DNA of 64,000 bases. Origin: Thereva unica (taxonomy: Eukaryota > Arthropoda > Insecta > Diptera > Therevidae). The notes beneath the pieces are model-generated. The model made no database searches. It saw only the letters and a program-made list of their open reading frames with translations, and was not told the origin of the DNA. The first letter of the stretch is position 1. The number at the start of each line of letters is the position of its first letter. Shown piece by piece: positions 14,601 through 27,240 of the stretch. The stretch spans positions 20,101,676 to 20,165,675 of the forward strand of contig OX465286.1 of assembly GCA_949987705.1 (NCBI GenBank), in the 5' to 3' direction. The position numbers and the translations under genes are program-made.

Positions 14601-17600
14601 AAATTCAATCCCACCCCGGGCTGGCCAGTATTTCCCGAGACAATGGCCATTTCGCAACCCTCCTTTGCCATTCACAAAAGAGGCCATAACTCCCGAACCC
14701 CTTGTTATTTCTGGACCAAATAAAGTGCGCTGAACTCGGGGGAGCGAGCCCTTTCCAACGATACCCCATTCATTAAGATCCAAGCACTTTCGTGAAATCG
14801 ACCAAAAATATCCCAAGGGGTACCCCTTTGCATAATTTCCGGTTTTGGGAAAATTCTGGAGTGGCCCCTTTTTGGATGGGAAATTGTTAGGGACCTCCCA
14901 GGGAGTCTGTGAATTCAATCCCACCCCGGGCTGGCCAGTATTTCCCGAGACAATGGCCATTTCGCAACCCTCCTTTGCCATTCACAAAAGAGGCCATAAC
15001 TCCCGAACCCCTTGTTATTTCTGGACCAAATAAAGTGCGCTGAACTCGGGGGAGCGATCCCTTTCCAACGATACCCCATTCATTAAGATCCAAGCACTTT
15101 CGTGAAATCGACCAAAAATATCCCAAGACCCCTTTGCATAATTTCCGGTTTTGGGAAAATTCTGGAGTGGCCCCTTTTTGGATGGGAAATTGTTAGGGAC
15201 CTCCTAGGGAGTCTGTAAATTCAATCCCACCCCGGGCTGGCCAGTATTTCCCGAGACAATGGCCATTTCGCAACCCTCCTTTGCCATTCACAAAAGAGGC
15301 CATAACTCCCGAACCCCTTGTTATTTTTGGACCAAATAAAGTGCGCTGAACTCGGGGGAGCGAGTCCTTTCCAACGATACCCCATTCATTAAGATCCAAG
15401 CACTTTCGTGAAATCGACCAAAAATATCCCAAGGGGTACCCCTTTGCATAATTTCCGGTTTTGGGAAAATTCTGGAGTGGCCCCTTTTTGGATGGGAAAT
15501 TGTTAGGGACCTCCCAGGGAGTCTGTGAATTCAATCCCACCCCGGGCTGGCCAGTATTTCCCGAGACAATGGCCATTTCGCAACCCTCCTTTGCCATTCA
15601 CAAAAGAGGCCATAACTCCCGAACCCCTTGTTATTTCTGGACCAAATAAAGTGCGCTGAACTCGGGGGAGCGATCCCTTTCCAACGATACCCCATTCATT
15701 AAGATCCAAGCACTTTCGTGAAATCGACCAAAAATATCCCAAGACCCCTTTGCATAATTTCCGGTTTTGGGAAAATTCTGGAGTGGCCCCTTTTTGGATG
15801 GGAAATTGTTAGGGACCTCCTAGGGAGGCTGTAAATTCAATCCCACCCCGGGCTGGCCAGTATTTCCCGAGACAATGGCCATTTCGCAACCCTCCTTTGC
15901 CATTCACAAAAGAGGCCATAACTCCCGAACCCCTTGTTATTTCTGGACCAAATAAAGTGCGCTGAACTCGGGGGAGCGATCCCTTTCCAACGATACCCCA
16001 TTCATTAAGATCCAAGCACTTTCGTGAAATCGACCAAAAATATCCCAAGACCCCTTTGCATAATTTCCGGTTTTGGGAAAATTCTGGAGTGGCCCCTTTT
16101 TGGATGGGAAATTGTTAGGGACCTCCTAGGGAGTCTGTAAATTCAATCCCACCCCGGGCTGCCCAGTATTTCCCGAGACAATGGCCATTTCGCAACCCTC
16201 CTTTGCCATTCACAAAAGAGGCCATAACTCCCGAACCCCTTGTTATTTCTGGACCAAATAAAGTGCGCTGAACTCGGGGGAGCGATCCCTTTCCAACGAT
16301 ACCCCATTCATTAAGATCCAAGCACTTTCGTGAAATCGACCAAAAATATCCCAAGGGGTACCCCTTTGCATAATTTCCGGTTTTGGGAAAATTCTGGAGT
16401 GGCCCCTTTTTGGATGGGAAATTGTTAGGGACCTCCTAGGGAGTCTGTAAATTCAATCCCACCCCGGGCTGCCCAGTATTTCCCGAGACAATGGCCATTT
16501 CGCAACCCTCCTTTGCCATTCACAAAAGAGGCCATAACTCCCGAACCCCTTGTTATTTCTGGACCAAATAAAGTGCGCTGAACTCGGGGGAGCGATCCCT
16601 TTCCAACGATACCCCATTCATTAAGATCCAAGCACTTTCGTGAAATCGACCAAAAATATCCCAAGACCCCTTTGCATAATTTCCGGTTTTGGGAAAATTC
16701 TGGAGTGGCCCCTTTTTGGATGGGAAATTGTTAGGGACCTCCTAGGGAGTCTGTAAATTCAATCCCACCCCGGGCTGGCCAGTATTTCCCGAGACAATGG
16801 CCATTTCGCAACCCTCCTTTGCCATTCACAAAAGAGGCCATAACTCCCGAACCCCTTGTTATTTCTGGACCAAATAAAGTGCGCTGAACTCGGGGGAGCG
16901 AGCCCTTTCCAACGATACCCCATTCATTAAGATCCAAACACTTTCGTGAAATCGACCAAAAATATCCCAAGGGGTACCCCTTTGCATAATTTCCGGTTTT
17001 GGGAAAATTCTGGAGTGGCCCCTTTTTGGATGGGAAATTGTTAGGGACCTCCCAGGGAGTCTGTGAATTCAATCCCACCCCGGGCTGCCCAGTATTTCCC
17101 GAGACAATGGCCATTTCGCAACCCTCCTTTGCCATTCACAAAAGAGGCCATAACTCCCGAACCCCTTGTTATTTCTGGACCAAATAAAGTGCGCTGAACT
17201 CGGGGGAGCGATCCCTTTCCAACGATACCCCATTCATTAAGATCCAAGCACTTTCGTGAAATCGACCAAAAATATCCCAAGGGGTACCCCTTTGCATAAT
17301 TTCCGGTTTTGGGAAAATTCTGGAGTGGCCCCTTTTTGGATGGGAAATTGTTAGGGACCTCCCAGGGAGTCTGTGAATTCAATCCCACCCCGGGCTGGCC
17401 AGTATTTCCCGAGACAATGGCCATTTCGCAACCCTCCTTTGCCATTCACAAAAGAGGCCATAACTCCCGAACCCCTTGTTATTTCTGGACCAAATAAAGT
17501 GCGCTGAACTCGGGGGAGCGATCCCTTTCCAACGATACCCCATTCATTAAGATCCAAGCACTTTCGTGAAATCGACCAAAAATATCCCAAGGGGTACCCC

Positions 17601-20600
17601 TTTGCATAATTTCCGGTTTTGGGAAAATTCTGGAGTGGCCCCTTTTTGGATGGGAAATTGTTAGGGACCTCCCAGGGAGTCTGTGAATTCAATCCCACCC
17701 CGGGCTGGCCAGTATTTCCCGAGACAATGGCCATTTCGCAACCCTCCTTTGCCATTCACAAAAGAGGCCATAACTCCCGAACCCCTTGTTATTTCTGGAC
17801 CAAATAAAGTGCGCTGAACTCGGGGGAGCGATCCCTTTCCAACGATACCCCATTCATTAAGATCCAAGCACTTTCGTGAAATCGACCAAAAATATCCCAA
17901 GGGGTACCCCTTTGCATAATTTCCGGTTTTGGGAAAATTCTGGAGTGGCCCCTTTTTGGATGGGAAATTGTTAGGGACCTCCCAGGGAGTCTGTGAATTC
18001 AATCCCACCCCGGGCTGGCCAGTATTTCCCGAGACAATGGCCATTTCGCAACCCTCCTTTGCCATTCACAAAAGAGGCCATAACTCCCGAACCCCTTGTT
18101 ATTTCTGGACCAAATAAAGTGCGCTGAACTCGGGGGAGCGATCCCTTTCCAACGATACCCCATTCATTAAGATCCAAGCACTATCGTGAAATCGACCAAA
18201 AATATCCCAAGACCCCTTTGCATAATTTCCGGTTTTGGGAAAATTCTGGAGTGGCCCCTTTTTGGATGGGAAATTGTTAGGGACCTCCTAGGGAGTCTGT
18301 AAATTCAATCCCACCCCGGGCTGGCCAGTATTTCCCGAGACAATGGCCATTTCGCAACCCTCCTTTGCCATTCACAAAAGAGGCCATAACTCCCGAACCC
18401 CTTGTTATTTCTGGACCAAATAAAGTGCGCTGAACTCGGGGGAGCGATCCCTTTCCAACGATACCCCATTCATTAAGATCCAAGCACTTTCGTGAAATCG
18501 ACCAAAAATATCCCAAGACCCCTTTGCATAATTTCCGGTTTTGGGAAAATTCTGGAGTGGCCCCTTTTTGGATGGGAAATTGTTAGGGACCTCCTAGGGA
18601 GTCTGTAAATTCAATCCCACCCCGGGCTGGCCAGTATTTCCCGAGACAATGGCCATTTCGCAACCCTCCTTTGCCATTCACAAAAGAGGCCATAACTCCC
18701 GAACCCCTTGTTATTTCTGGACCAAATAAAGTGCGCTGAACTCGGGGGAGCGATCCCTTTCCAACGATACCCCATTCATTAAGATCCAAGCACTATCGTG
18801 AAATCGACCAAAAATATCCCAAGACCCCTTTGCATAATTTCCGGTTTTGGGAAAATTCTGGAGTGGCCCCTTTTTGGATGGGAAATTGTTAGGGACCTCC
18901 TAGGGAGTCTGTAAATTCAATCCCACCCCGGGCTGGCCAGTATTTCCCGAGACAATGGCCATTTCGCAACCCTCCTTTGCCATTCACAAAAGAGGCCATA
19001 ACTCCCGAACCCCTTGTTATTTCTGGACCAAATAAAGTGCGCTGAACTCGGGGGAGCGAGCCCTTTCCAACGATACCCCATTCATTAAGATCCAAGCACT
19101 TTCGTGAAATCGACCAAAAATATCCCAAGGGGTACCCCTTTGCATAATTTCCGGTTTTGGGAAAATTCTGGAGTGGCCCCTTTTTGGATGGGAAATTGTT
19201 AGGGACCTCCCAGGGAGTCTGTGAATTCAATCCCACCCCGGGCTGGCCAGTATTTCCCGAGACAATGGCCATTTCGCAACCCTCCTTTGCCATTCACAAA
19301 AGAGGCCATAACTCCCGAACCCCTTGTTATTTCTGGACCAAATAAAGTGCGCTGAACTCGGGGGAGCGGTCCCTTTCCAACGATACCCCATTCATTAAGA
19401 TCCAAGCACTTTCGTGAAATCGACCAAAAATATCCCAAGACCCCTTTGCATAATTTCCGGTTTTGGGAAAATTCTGGAGTGGCCCCTTTTTGGATGGGAA
19501 ATTGTTAGGGACCTCCTAGGGAGTCTGTAAATTCAATCCCACCCCGGGCTGGCCAGTATTTCCCGAGACAATGGCCATTTCGCAACCCTCCTTTGCCATT
19601 CACAAAAGAGGCCATAACTCCCGAACCCCTTGTTATTTCTGGACCAAATAAAGTGCGCTGAACTCGGGGGAGCGAGTCCTTTCCAACGATACCCCATTCA
19701 TTAAGATCCAAGCACTTTCGTGAAATCGACCAAAAATATCCCAAGGGGTACCCCTTTGCATAATTTCCGGTTTTGGGAAAATTCTGGAGTGGCCCCTTTT
19801 TGGATGGGAAATTGTTAGGGACCTCCTAGGGAGGCTGTAAATTCAATCCCACCCCGGGCTGGCCAGTATTTCCCGAGACAATGGCCATTTCGCAACCCTC
19901 CTTTGCCATTCACAAAAGAGGCCATAACTCCCGAACCCCTTGTTATTTCTGGACCAAATAAAGTGCGCTGAACTCGGGGGAGCGATCCCTTTCCAACGAT
20001 ACCCCATTCATTAAGATCCAAGCACTTTCGTGAAATCGACCAAAAATATCCCAAGGGGTACCCCTTTGCATAATTTCCGGTTTTGGGAAAATTCTGGAGT
20101 GGCCCCTTTTTGGATGGGAAATTGTTAGGGACCTCCCAGGGAGTCTGTGAATTCAATCCCACCCCGGGCTGGCCAGTATTTCCCGAGACAATGGCCATTT
20201 CGCAACCCTCCTTTGCCATTCACAAAAGAGGCCATAACTCCCGAACCCCTTGTTATTTCTGGACCAAATAAAGTGCGCTGAACTCGGGGGAGCGATCCCT
20301 TTCCAACGATACCCCATTCATTAAGATCCAAGCACTTTCGTGAAATCGACCAAAAATATCCCAAGACCCCTTTGCATAATTTCCGGTTTTGGGAAAATTC
20401 TGGAGTGGCCCCTTTTTGGATGGGAAATTGTTAGGGACCTCCTAGGGAGTCTGTAAATTCAATCCCACCCCGGCTGGCCAGTATTTCCCGAGACAATGGC
20501 CATTTCGCAACCCTCCTTTGCCATTCACAAAACAGGCCATAACTCCCGAACCCCTTGTTATTTCTGGACCAAATAAAGTGCGCTGAACTCGGGGGAGCGA

Positions 20601-23600
20601 TCCCTTTCCAACGATACCCCATTCATTAAGATCCAAGCACTTTCGTGAAATCGACCAAAAATATCCCAAGACCCCTTTGCATAATTTCCGGTTTTGGGAA
20701 AATTCTGGAGTGGCCCCTTTTTGGATGGGAAATTGTTAGGGACCTCCCAGGGAGTCTGTGAATTCAATCCCACCCCGGGCTGGCCAGTATTTCCCGAGAC
20801 AATGGCCATTTCGCAACCCTCCTTTGCCATTCACAAAAGAGGCCATAACTCCCGAACCCCTTGTTATTTCTGGACCAAATAAAGTGCGCTGAACTCGGGG
20901 GACCGAGCCCTTTCGAACGATACCCTATTCATTAAGATCCAAGCACTTTCGTGAAATCGACCAAATATATCCCGAGACCCCTTTGCATAATTTCCGGTTT
21001 TGGGAAAATTCTGGAGTGGCCCTTTTTTGGATGGGAAATTGTTAGGGACCTCCCAGGGAGTCTGTGACTTCAATCCCACTCCGGGCTGACCAGTATTTCC
21101 AAGCACTTTCGTGAAATCGACCAAAAATATTCCAAGACCCCTTTGCATAATTCACAAAATTTCGCAACCCTCCTTTGCCATTCACAAAAGAGGCCATAAC
21201 TCCCGAACCCCTTGTTATTTCTGGACCAAATAAAGTGCGCTGAACTCGGGGGACCGAGCCCTTTCGAACGATACCCTATTCATTAAGATCCAAGCACTTT
21301 CGTGAAATCGACCAAAAATATCCCAAGACCCCTTTGCATAATTTCCGGTTTTGGGAAAATTCTGGAGTGGCCCTTTTTATGATGGGAAATTGTTAGGGAC
21401 CTCCCAGGGAGTCTGTGACTTCAATCCCACTCCGGGCTGACCAGTATTTCCAAGCACTTTCGTGAAATCGACCAAAAATATCCCAAGGGGTACCCCTTTG
21501 CATAATTTCCGGTTTTGGGAAAATTCTGGAGTGGCCCCTTTTTGGATGGGAAATTGTTAGGGACCTCCCAGGGAGTCTGTGAATTCAATCCCACCCCGGG
21601 CTGGCCAGTATTTCCCGAGACAATGGCCATTTCGCAACCCTCCTTTGCCATTCACAAAAGAGGCCATAACTCCCGAACCCCTTGTTATTTCTGGACCAAA
21701 TAAAGTGGGCTGAACTCGGGGGAGCGATCCCTTTCCAACGATACCCCATTCATTAAGATCCAAGCACTTTCGTGAAATCGACCAAAAATATCCCAAGGGG
21801 TACCCCTTTGCATAATTTCCGGTTTTGGGAAAATTCTGGAGTGGCCCCTTTTTGGATGGGAAATTGTTAGGGACCTCCCAGGGAGTCTGTGAATTCAATC
21901 CCACCCCGGGCTGGCCAGTATTTCCCGAGACAATGGCCATTTCGCAACCCTCCTTTGCCATTCACAAAAGAGGCCATAACTCCCGAACCCCTTGTTATTT
22001 CTGGACCAAATAAAGTGCGCTGAACTCGGGGGAGCGATCCCTTTCCAACGATACCCCATTCATTAAGATCCAAGCACTTTCGTGAAATCGACCAAAAATA
22101 TCCCAAGGGGTACCCCTTTGCATAATTTCCGGTTTTGGGAAAATTCTGGAGTGGCCCCTTTTTGGATGGGAAATTGTTAGGGACCTCCCAGGGAGTCTGT
22201 GAATTCAATCCCACCCCGGGCTGGCCAGTATTTCCCGAGACAATGGCCATTTCGCAACCCTCCTTTGCCATTCACAAAAGAGGCCATAACTCCCGAACCC
22301 CTTGTTATTTCTGGACCAAATAAAGTGCGCTGAACTCGGGGGAGCGATCCCTTTCCAACGATACCCCATTCATTAAGATCCAAGCACTTTCGTGAAATCG
22401 ACCAAAAATATCCCAAAACCCCTTTGCATAATTTCCGGTTTTGGGAAAATTCTGGAGTGGCCCCTTTTTGGATGGGAAATTGTTAGGGACCTCCTAGGGA
22501 GTCTGTAAATTCAATCCCACCCCGGGCTGGCCAGTATTTCCCGAGACAATGGCCATTTCGCAACCCTCCTTTGCCATTCACAAAAGAGGCCATAACTCCC
22601 GAACCCCTTGTTATTTCTGGACCAAATAAAGTGCGCTGAACTCGGGGGAGCGATCCCTTTCCAGCGATACCCCATTCATTAAGATCCAAGCACTTTCGTG
22701 AAATCGACCAAAAATATCCCAAGGGGTACCCCTTTGCATAATTTCCGGTTTTGGGAAAATTCTGGAGTGGCCCCTTTTTGGATGGGAAATTGTTAGGGAC
22801 CTCCCAGGGAGTCTGTGAATTCAATCCCACCCCGGGCTGGCCAGTATTTCCCGAGACAATGGCCATTTCGCAACCCTCCTTTGCCATTCACAAAAGAGGC
22901 CATAACTCCCGAACCCCTTGTTATTTCTGGACCAAATAAAGTGCGCTGAACTCGGGGGAGCGATCCCTTTCCAACGATACCCCATTCATTAAGATCCAAG
23001 CACTTAAGTGAAATCGACCAAAAATATTCTAAGACCCCTTTGCATAATTTCCGGTTTTGGGAAAATTCTGGAGTGGCCCCTTTTTGGATGGGAAATTGTT
23101 AGGGACCTCCCAGGGAGTCTGTGAATTCAATCCCACCCCGGGCTGGCCAGTATTTCCCGAGACAATGGCCATTTCGCAACCCTCCTTTGCCATTCACAAA
23201 AGAGGCCATAACTCCCGAACCCCTTGTTATTTCTGGACCAAATAAAGTGCGCTGAACTCGGGGGACCGAGCCCTTTCGAACGATACCCTATTCATTAAGA
23301 TCCAAGCACTTTCGTGAAATCGACCAAAAATATCCCAAGACCCCTTTGCATAATTTCCGGTTTTGGGAAAATTCTGGAGTGGCCCTTTTTTGGATGGGAA
23401 ATTGTTAGGGACCTCCCAGGGAGTCTGTGACTTCAACCCCACTCCGGGCTGACCAGTATTTCCAAGCACTTTCGTAAAATCGACCAAAAATATTCCAAGA
23501 CCCCTTTGCATAATTCACAAAATTTCGCAACCCTCCTTTGCCATTCACAAAAGAGGCCATAACTCCCGAACCCCTTGTTATTTCTGGACCAAATAAAGTG

Positions 23601-26600
23601 CGCTGAACTCGGGGGACCGAGCCCTTTCGAACGATACCCTATTCATTAAGATCCAAGCACTTTCGTGAAATCGACCAAAAATATCCCAAGGGGTACCCCT
23701 TTGCATAATTTCCGGTTTTGGGAAAATTCTGGAGTGGCCCCTTTTTGGATGGGAAATTGTTAGGGACCTCCCAGGGAGTCTGTGAATTCAATCCCACCCC
23801 GGGCTGGCCAGTATTTCCCGAGACAATGGCCATTTCGCAACCCTCCTTTGCCATTCACAAAAGAGGCCATAACTCCCGAACCCCTTGTTATTTCTGGACC
23901 AAATAAAGTGCGCTGAACTCGGGGGAGCGATCCCTTTCCAACGATACCCCATTCATTAAGATCCAAGCACTTTCGTGAAATCGACCAAAAATATCCCAAG
24001 ACCCCTTTGCATAATTTCCGGTTTTGGGAAAATTCTGGAGTGGCCCCTTTTTGGATGGGAAATTGTTAGGGACCTCCTAGGGAGTCTGTAAATTCAATCC
24101 CACCCCGGGCTGGCCAGTATTTCCCGAGACAATGGCCATTTCGCAACCCTCCTTTGCCATTCACAAAAGAGGCCATAACTCCCGAACCCCTTGCTATTTC
24201 TGGACCAAATAAAGTGCGCTGCACTCGGGGGAGCGAGCCCTTTCCAACGATACCCTATTCATTAAGATCCAAGCACTTTAGTGAAATCGACCAAAAATAT
24301 TCTAAGACCCCTTTGCATAATTTCCGGTTTTGGGAAAATTCTGGAGTGGCCCCTTTTTGGATGGGAAATTGTTAGGGACCTCCCAGGGAGTCTGTGAATT
24401 CAATCCCACCCCGGGCTGGCCAGTATTTCCCGAGACAATGGCCATTTCGCAACCCTCCTTTGCCATTCACAAAAGAGGCCATAACTCCCGAACCCCTTGT
24501 TATTTCTGGACCAAATAAAGTGCGCTGCACTCGGGGGAGCGAGCCCTTTCCAACGATACCCCATTCATTAAGATCCAAGCACTTTCGTGAAATCGACCAA
24601 AAATATCCCAAGACCCCTTTGCATAATTTCCGGTTTTGGGAAAATTCTGGAGTGGCCCCTTTTTGGATGGGAAATTGTTAGGGACCTCCTAGGGAGTCTG
24701 TAAATTCAATCCCACCCCGGGCTGGCCAGTATTTCCCGAGACAATGGCCATTTCGCAACCCTCCTTTGCCATTCACAAAAGAGGCCATAACTCCCGAACC
24801 CCTTGTTATTTCTGGACCAAATAAAGTGCGCTGCACTCGGGGGAGCGAGCCCTTTCCAACGATACCCTATTCATTAAGATCCAAGCACTTTAGTGAAATC
24901 GACCAAAAATATTCTAAGACCCCTTTGCATAATTTCCGGTTTTGGGAAAATTCTGGAGTGGCCCCTTTTTGGATGGGAAATTGTTAGGGACCTCCCAGGG
25001 AGTCTGTGAATTCAATCCCACCCCGGGCTGGCCAGTATTTCCCGAGACAATGGCCATTTCGCAACCCTCCTTTGCCATTCACAAAAGAGGCCATAACTCC
25101 CGAACCCCTTGTTATTTCTGGACCAAATAAAGTGCGCTGAACTCGGGGGAGCGATCCCTTTCCAACGATACCCTATTCATTAAGATCCAAGCACTTTCGT
25201 GAAATCGACCAAAAATATCCCAAGACCCCTTTGCATAATTTCCGGTTTTGGGAAAATTCTGGAGTGGCCCCTTTTTGGATGGGAAATTGTTAGGGACCTC
25301 CTAGGGAGTCTGTAAATTCAATCCCACCCCGGGCTGGCCAGTATTTCCCGAGACAATGGCCATTTCGCAACCCTCCTTTGCCATTCACAAAAGAGGCCAT
25401 AACTCCCGAACCCCTTGTTATTTCTGGACCAAATAAAGTGCGCTGAACTCGGGGGAGCGAGCCCTTTCCAACGATACCCCATTCATTAAGATCCAAGCAC
25501 TTTCGTGAAATCGACCAAAAATATCCCAAGGGTGCATAATTTCCGGTTTTGGGAAAATTCTGGAGTGGCCCCTTTTTGGATGGGAAATTGTTAGGGACCT
25601 CCCAGGGAGTCTGTGAATTCAATCCCACCCCGGGCTGGCCAGTATTTCCCGAGACAATGGCCATTTCGCAACCCTCCTTTGCCATTCACAAAAGAGGCCA
25701 TAACTCCCGAACCCCTTGTTATTTCTGGACCAAATAAAGTGCGCTGAACTCGGGGGAGCGATCCCTTTCCAACGATACCCCATTCATTAAGATCCAAGCA
25801 CTTTCGTGAAATCGACCAAAAATATCCCAAGACCCCTTTGCATAATTTCCGGTTTTGGGAAAATTCTGGAGTGGCCCCTTTTTGGATGGGAAATTGTTAG
25901 GGACCTCCTAGGGAGTCTGTAAATTCAATCCCACCCCGGGCTGGCCAGTATTTCCCGAGACAATGGCCATTTCGCAACCCTCCTTTGCCATTCACAAAAG
26001 AGGCCATAACTCCCGAACCCCTTGTTATTTCTGGACCAAATAAAGTGCGCTGAACTCGAGGGAGCGAGCCCTTTCCAACGATACCCCATTCATTAAGATC
26101 CAAGCACTTTCGTGAAATCGACCAAAAATATCCCAAGGGGTACCCCTTTGCATAATTTCCGGTTTTGGGAAAATTCTGGAGTGGCCCCTTTTTGGATGGG
26201 AAATTGTTAGGGACCTCCCAGGGAGTCTGTGAATTCAATCCCACCCCGGGCTGGCCAGTATTTCCCGAGACAATGGCCATTTCGCAACCCTCCTTTGCCA
26301 TTCACAAAAGAGGCCATAACTCCCGAACCCCTTGTTATTTCTGGACCAAATAAAGTGCGCTGAACTCGGGGGAGCGATCCCTTTCCAACGATACCCCATT
26401 CATTAAGATCCAAGCACTTTCGTGAAATCGACCAAAAATATCCCAAGACCCCTTTGCATAATTTCCGGTTTTGGGAAAATTCTGGAGTGGCCCCTTTTTG
26501 GATGGGAAATTGTTAGGGACCTCCTAGGGAGTCTGTAAATTCAATCCCACCCCGGGCTGGCCAGTATTTCCCGAGACAATGGCCATTTCGCAACCCTCCT

Positions 26601-27240
26601 TTGCCATTCACAAAAGAGGCCATAACTCCCGAACCCCTTGTTATTTCTGGACCAAATAAAGTGCGCTGCACTCGGGGGAGCGAGCCCTTTCCAACGATAC
26701 CCTATTCATTAAGATCCAAGCACTTTAGTGAAATCGACCAAAAATATTCTAAGACCCCTTTGCATAATTTCCGGTTTTGGGAAAATTCTGGAGTGGCCCC
26801 TTTTTGGATGGGAAATTGTTAGGGACCTCCCAGGGAGTCTGTGAATTCAATCCCACCCCGGGCTGGCCAGTATTTCCCGAGACAATGGCCATTTCGCAAC
26901 CCTCCTTTGCCATTCACAAAAGAGGCCATAACTCCCGAACCCCTTGTTATTTCTGGACCAAATAAAGTGCGCTGAACTCGGGGGACCGAGCCCTTTCGAA
27001 CGATACCCTATTCATTAAGATCCAAGCACTTTCGTGAAATCGACAAAAATATCCCAAGACCCCTTTGCATAATTTCCGGTTTTGGGAAAATTCTGGAGTG
27101 GCCCCTTTTTGGATGGGAAATTGTTAGGGACCTCCCAGGGAGTCTGTGAATTCAATCCCACCCCGGGCTGGCCAGTATTTCCCGAGACAATGGCCATTTC
27201 GCAACCCTCCTTTGCCATTCACAAAAGAGGCCATAACTCC
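8642..27240. repeat. Satellite sub-block C: homogeneous 310/306-bp core
   Basis: Monomers are nearly identical. Runs of pure 310-bp units occur at 10,835-11,700, 12,993-14,200 and 16,999-18,180; 306-bp units alternate elsewhere. Most 306-bp units between 11.7 and 20.4 kb also carry CTCCTAGGGAG and TGTAAATTC (an AvrII site gained, the EcoRI site lost), so the variants travel as linked haplotypes. Blocks of several monomers are copied at offsets of 2,468 and 4,312 bp. Confidence 0.9.
10555..10650. repeat. Rearranged chimeric monomer, dispersed type
   Basis: The usual GACCAGTATTTCCCGAGA run jumps after TATTTCC straight to AAGCACTTTCGTG. The following ATAATTCACAAAATTTCGC joins two parts of the monomer that are normally far apart. 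The same double junction is found at about 21,095, 23,460, 29,035, 31,550 and 32,207, and a single-junction version at about 21,450. Each is linked to the private variant TGTGACTTCAATCCCACTCC just upstream, so these are copies of one rearranged unit rather than repeated independent deletions. Confidence 0.85.
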
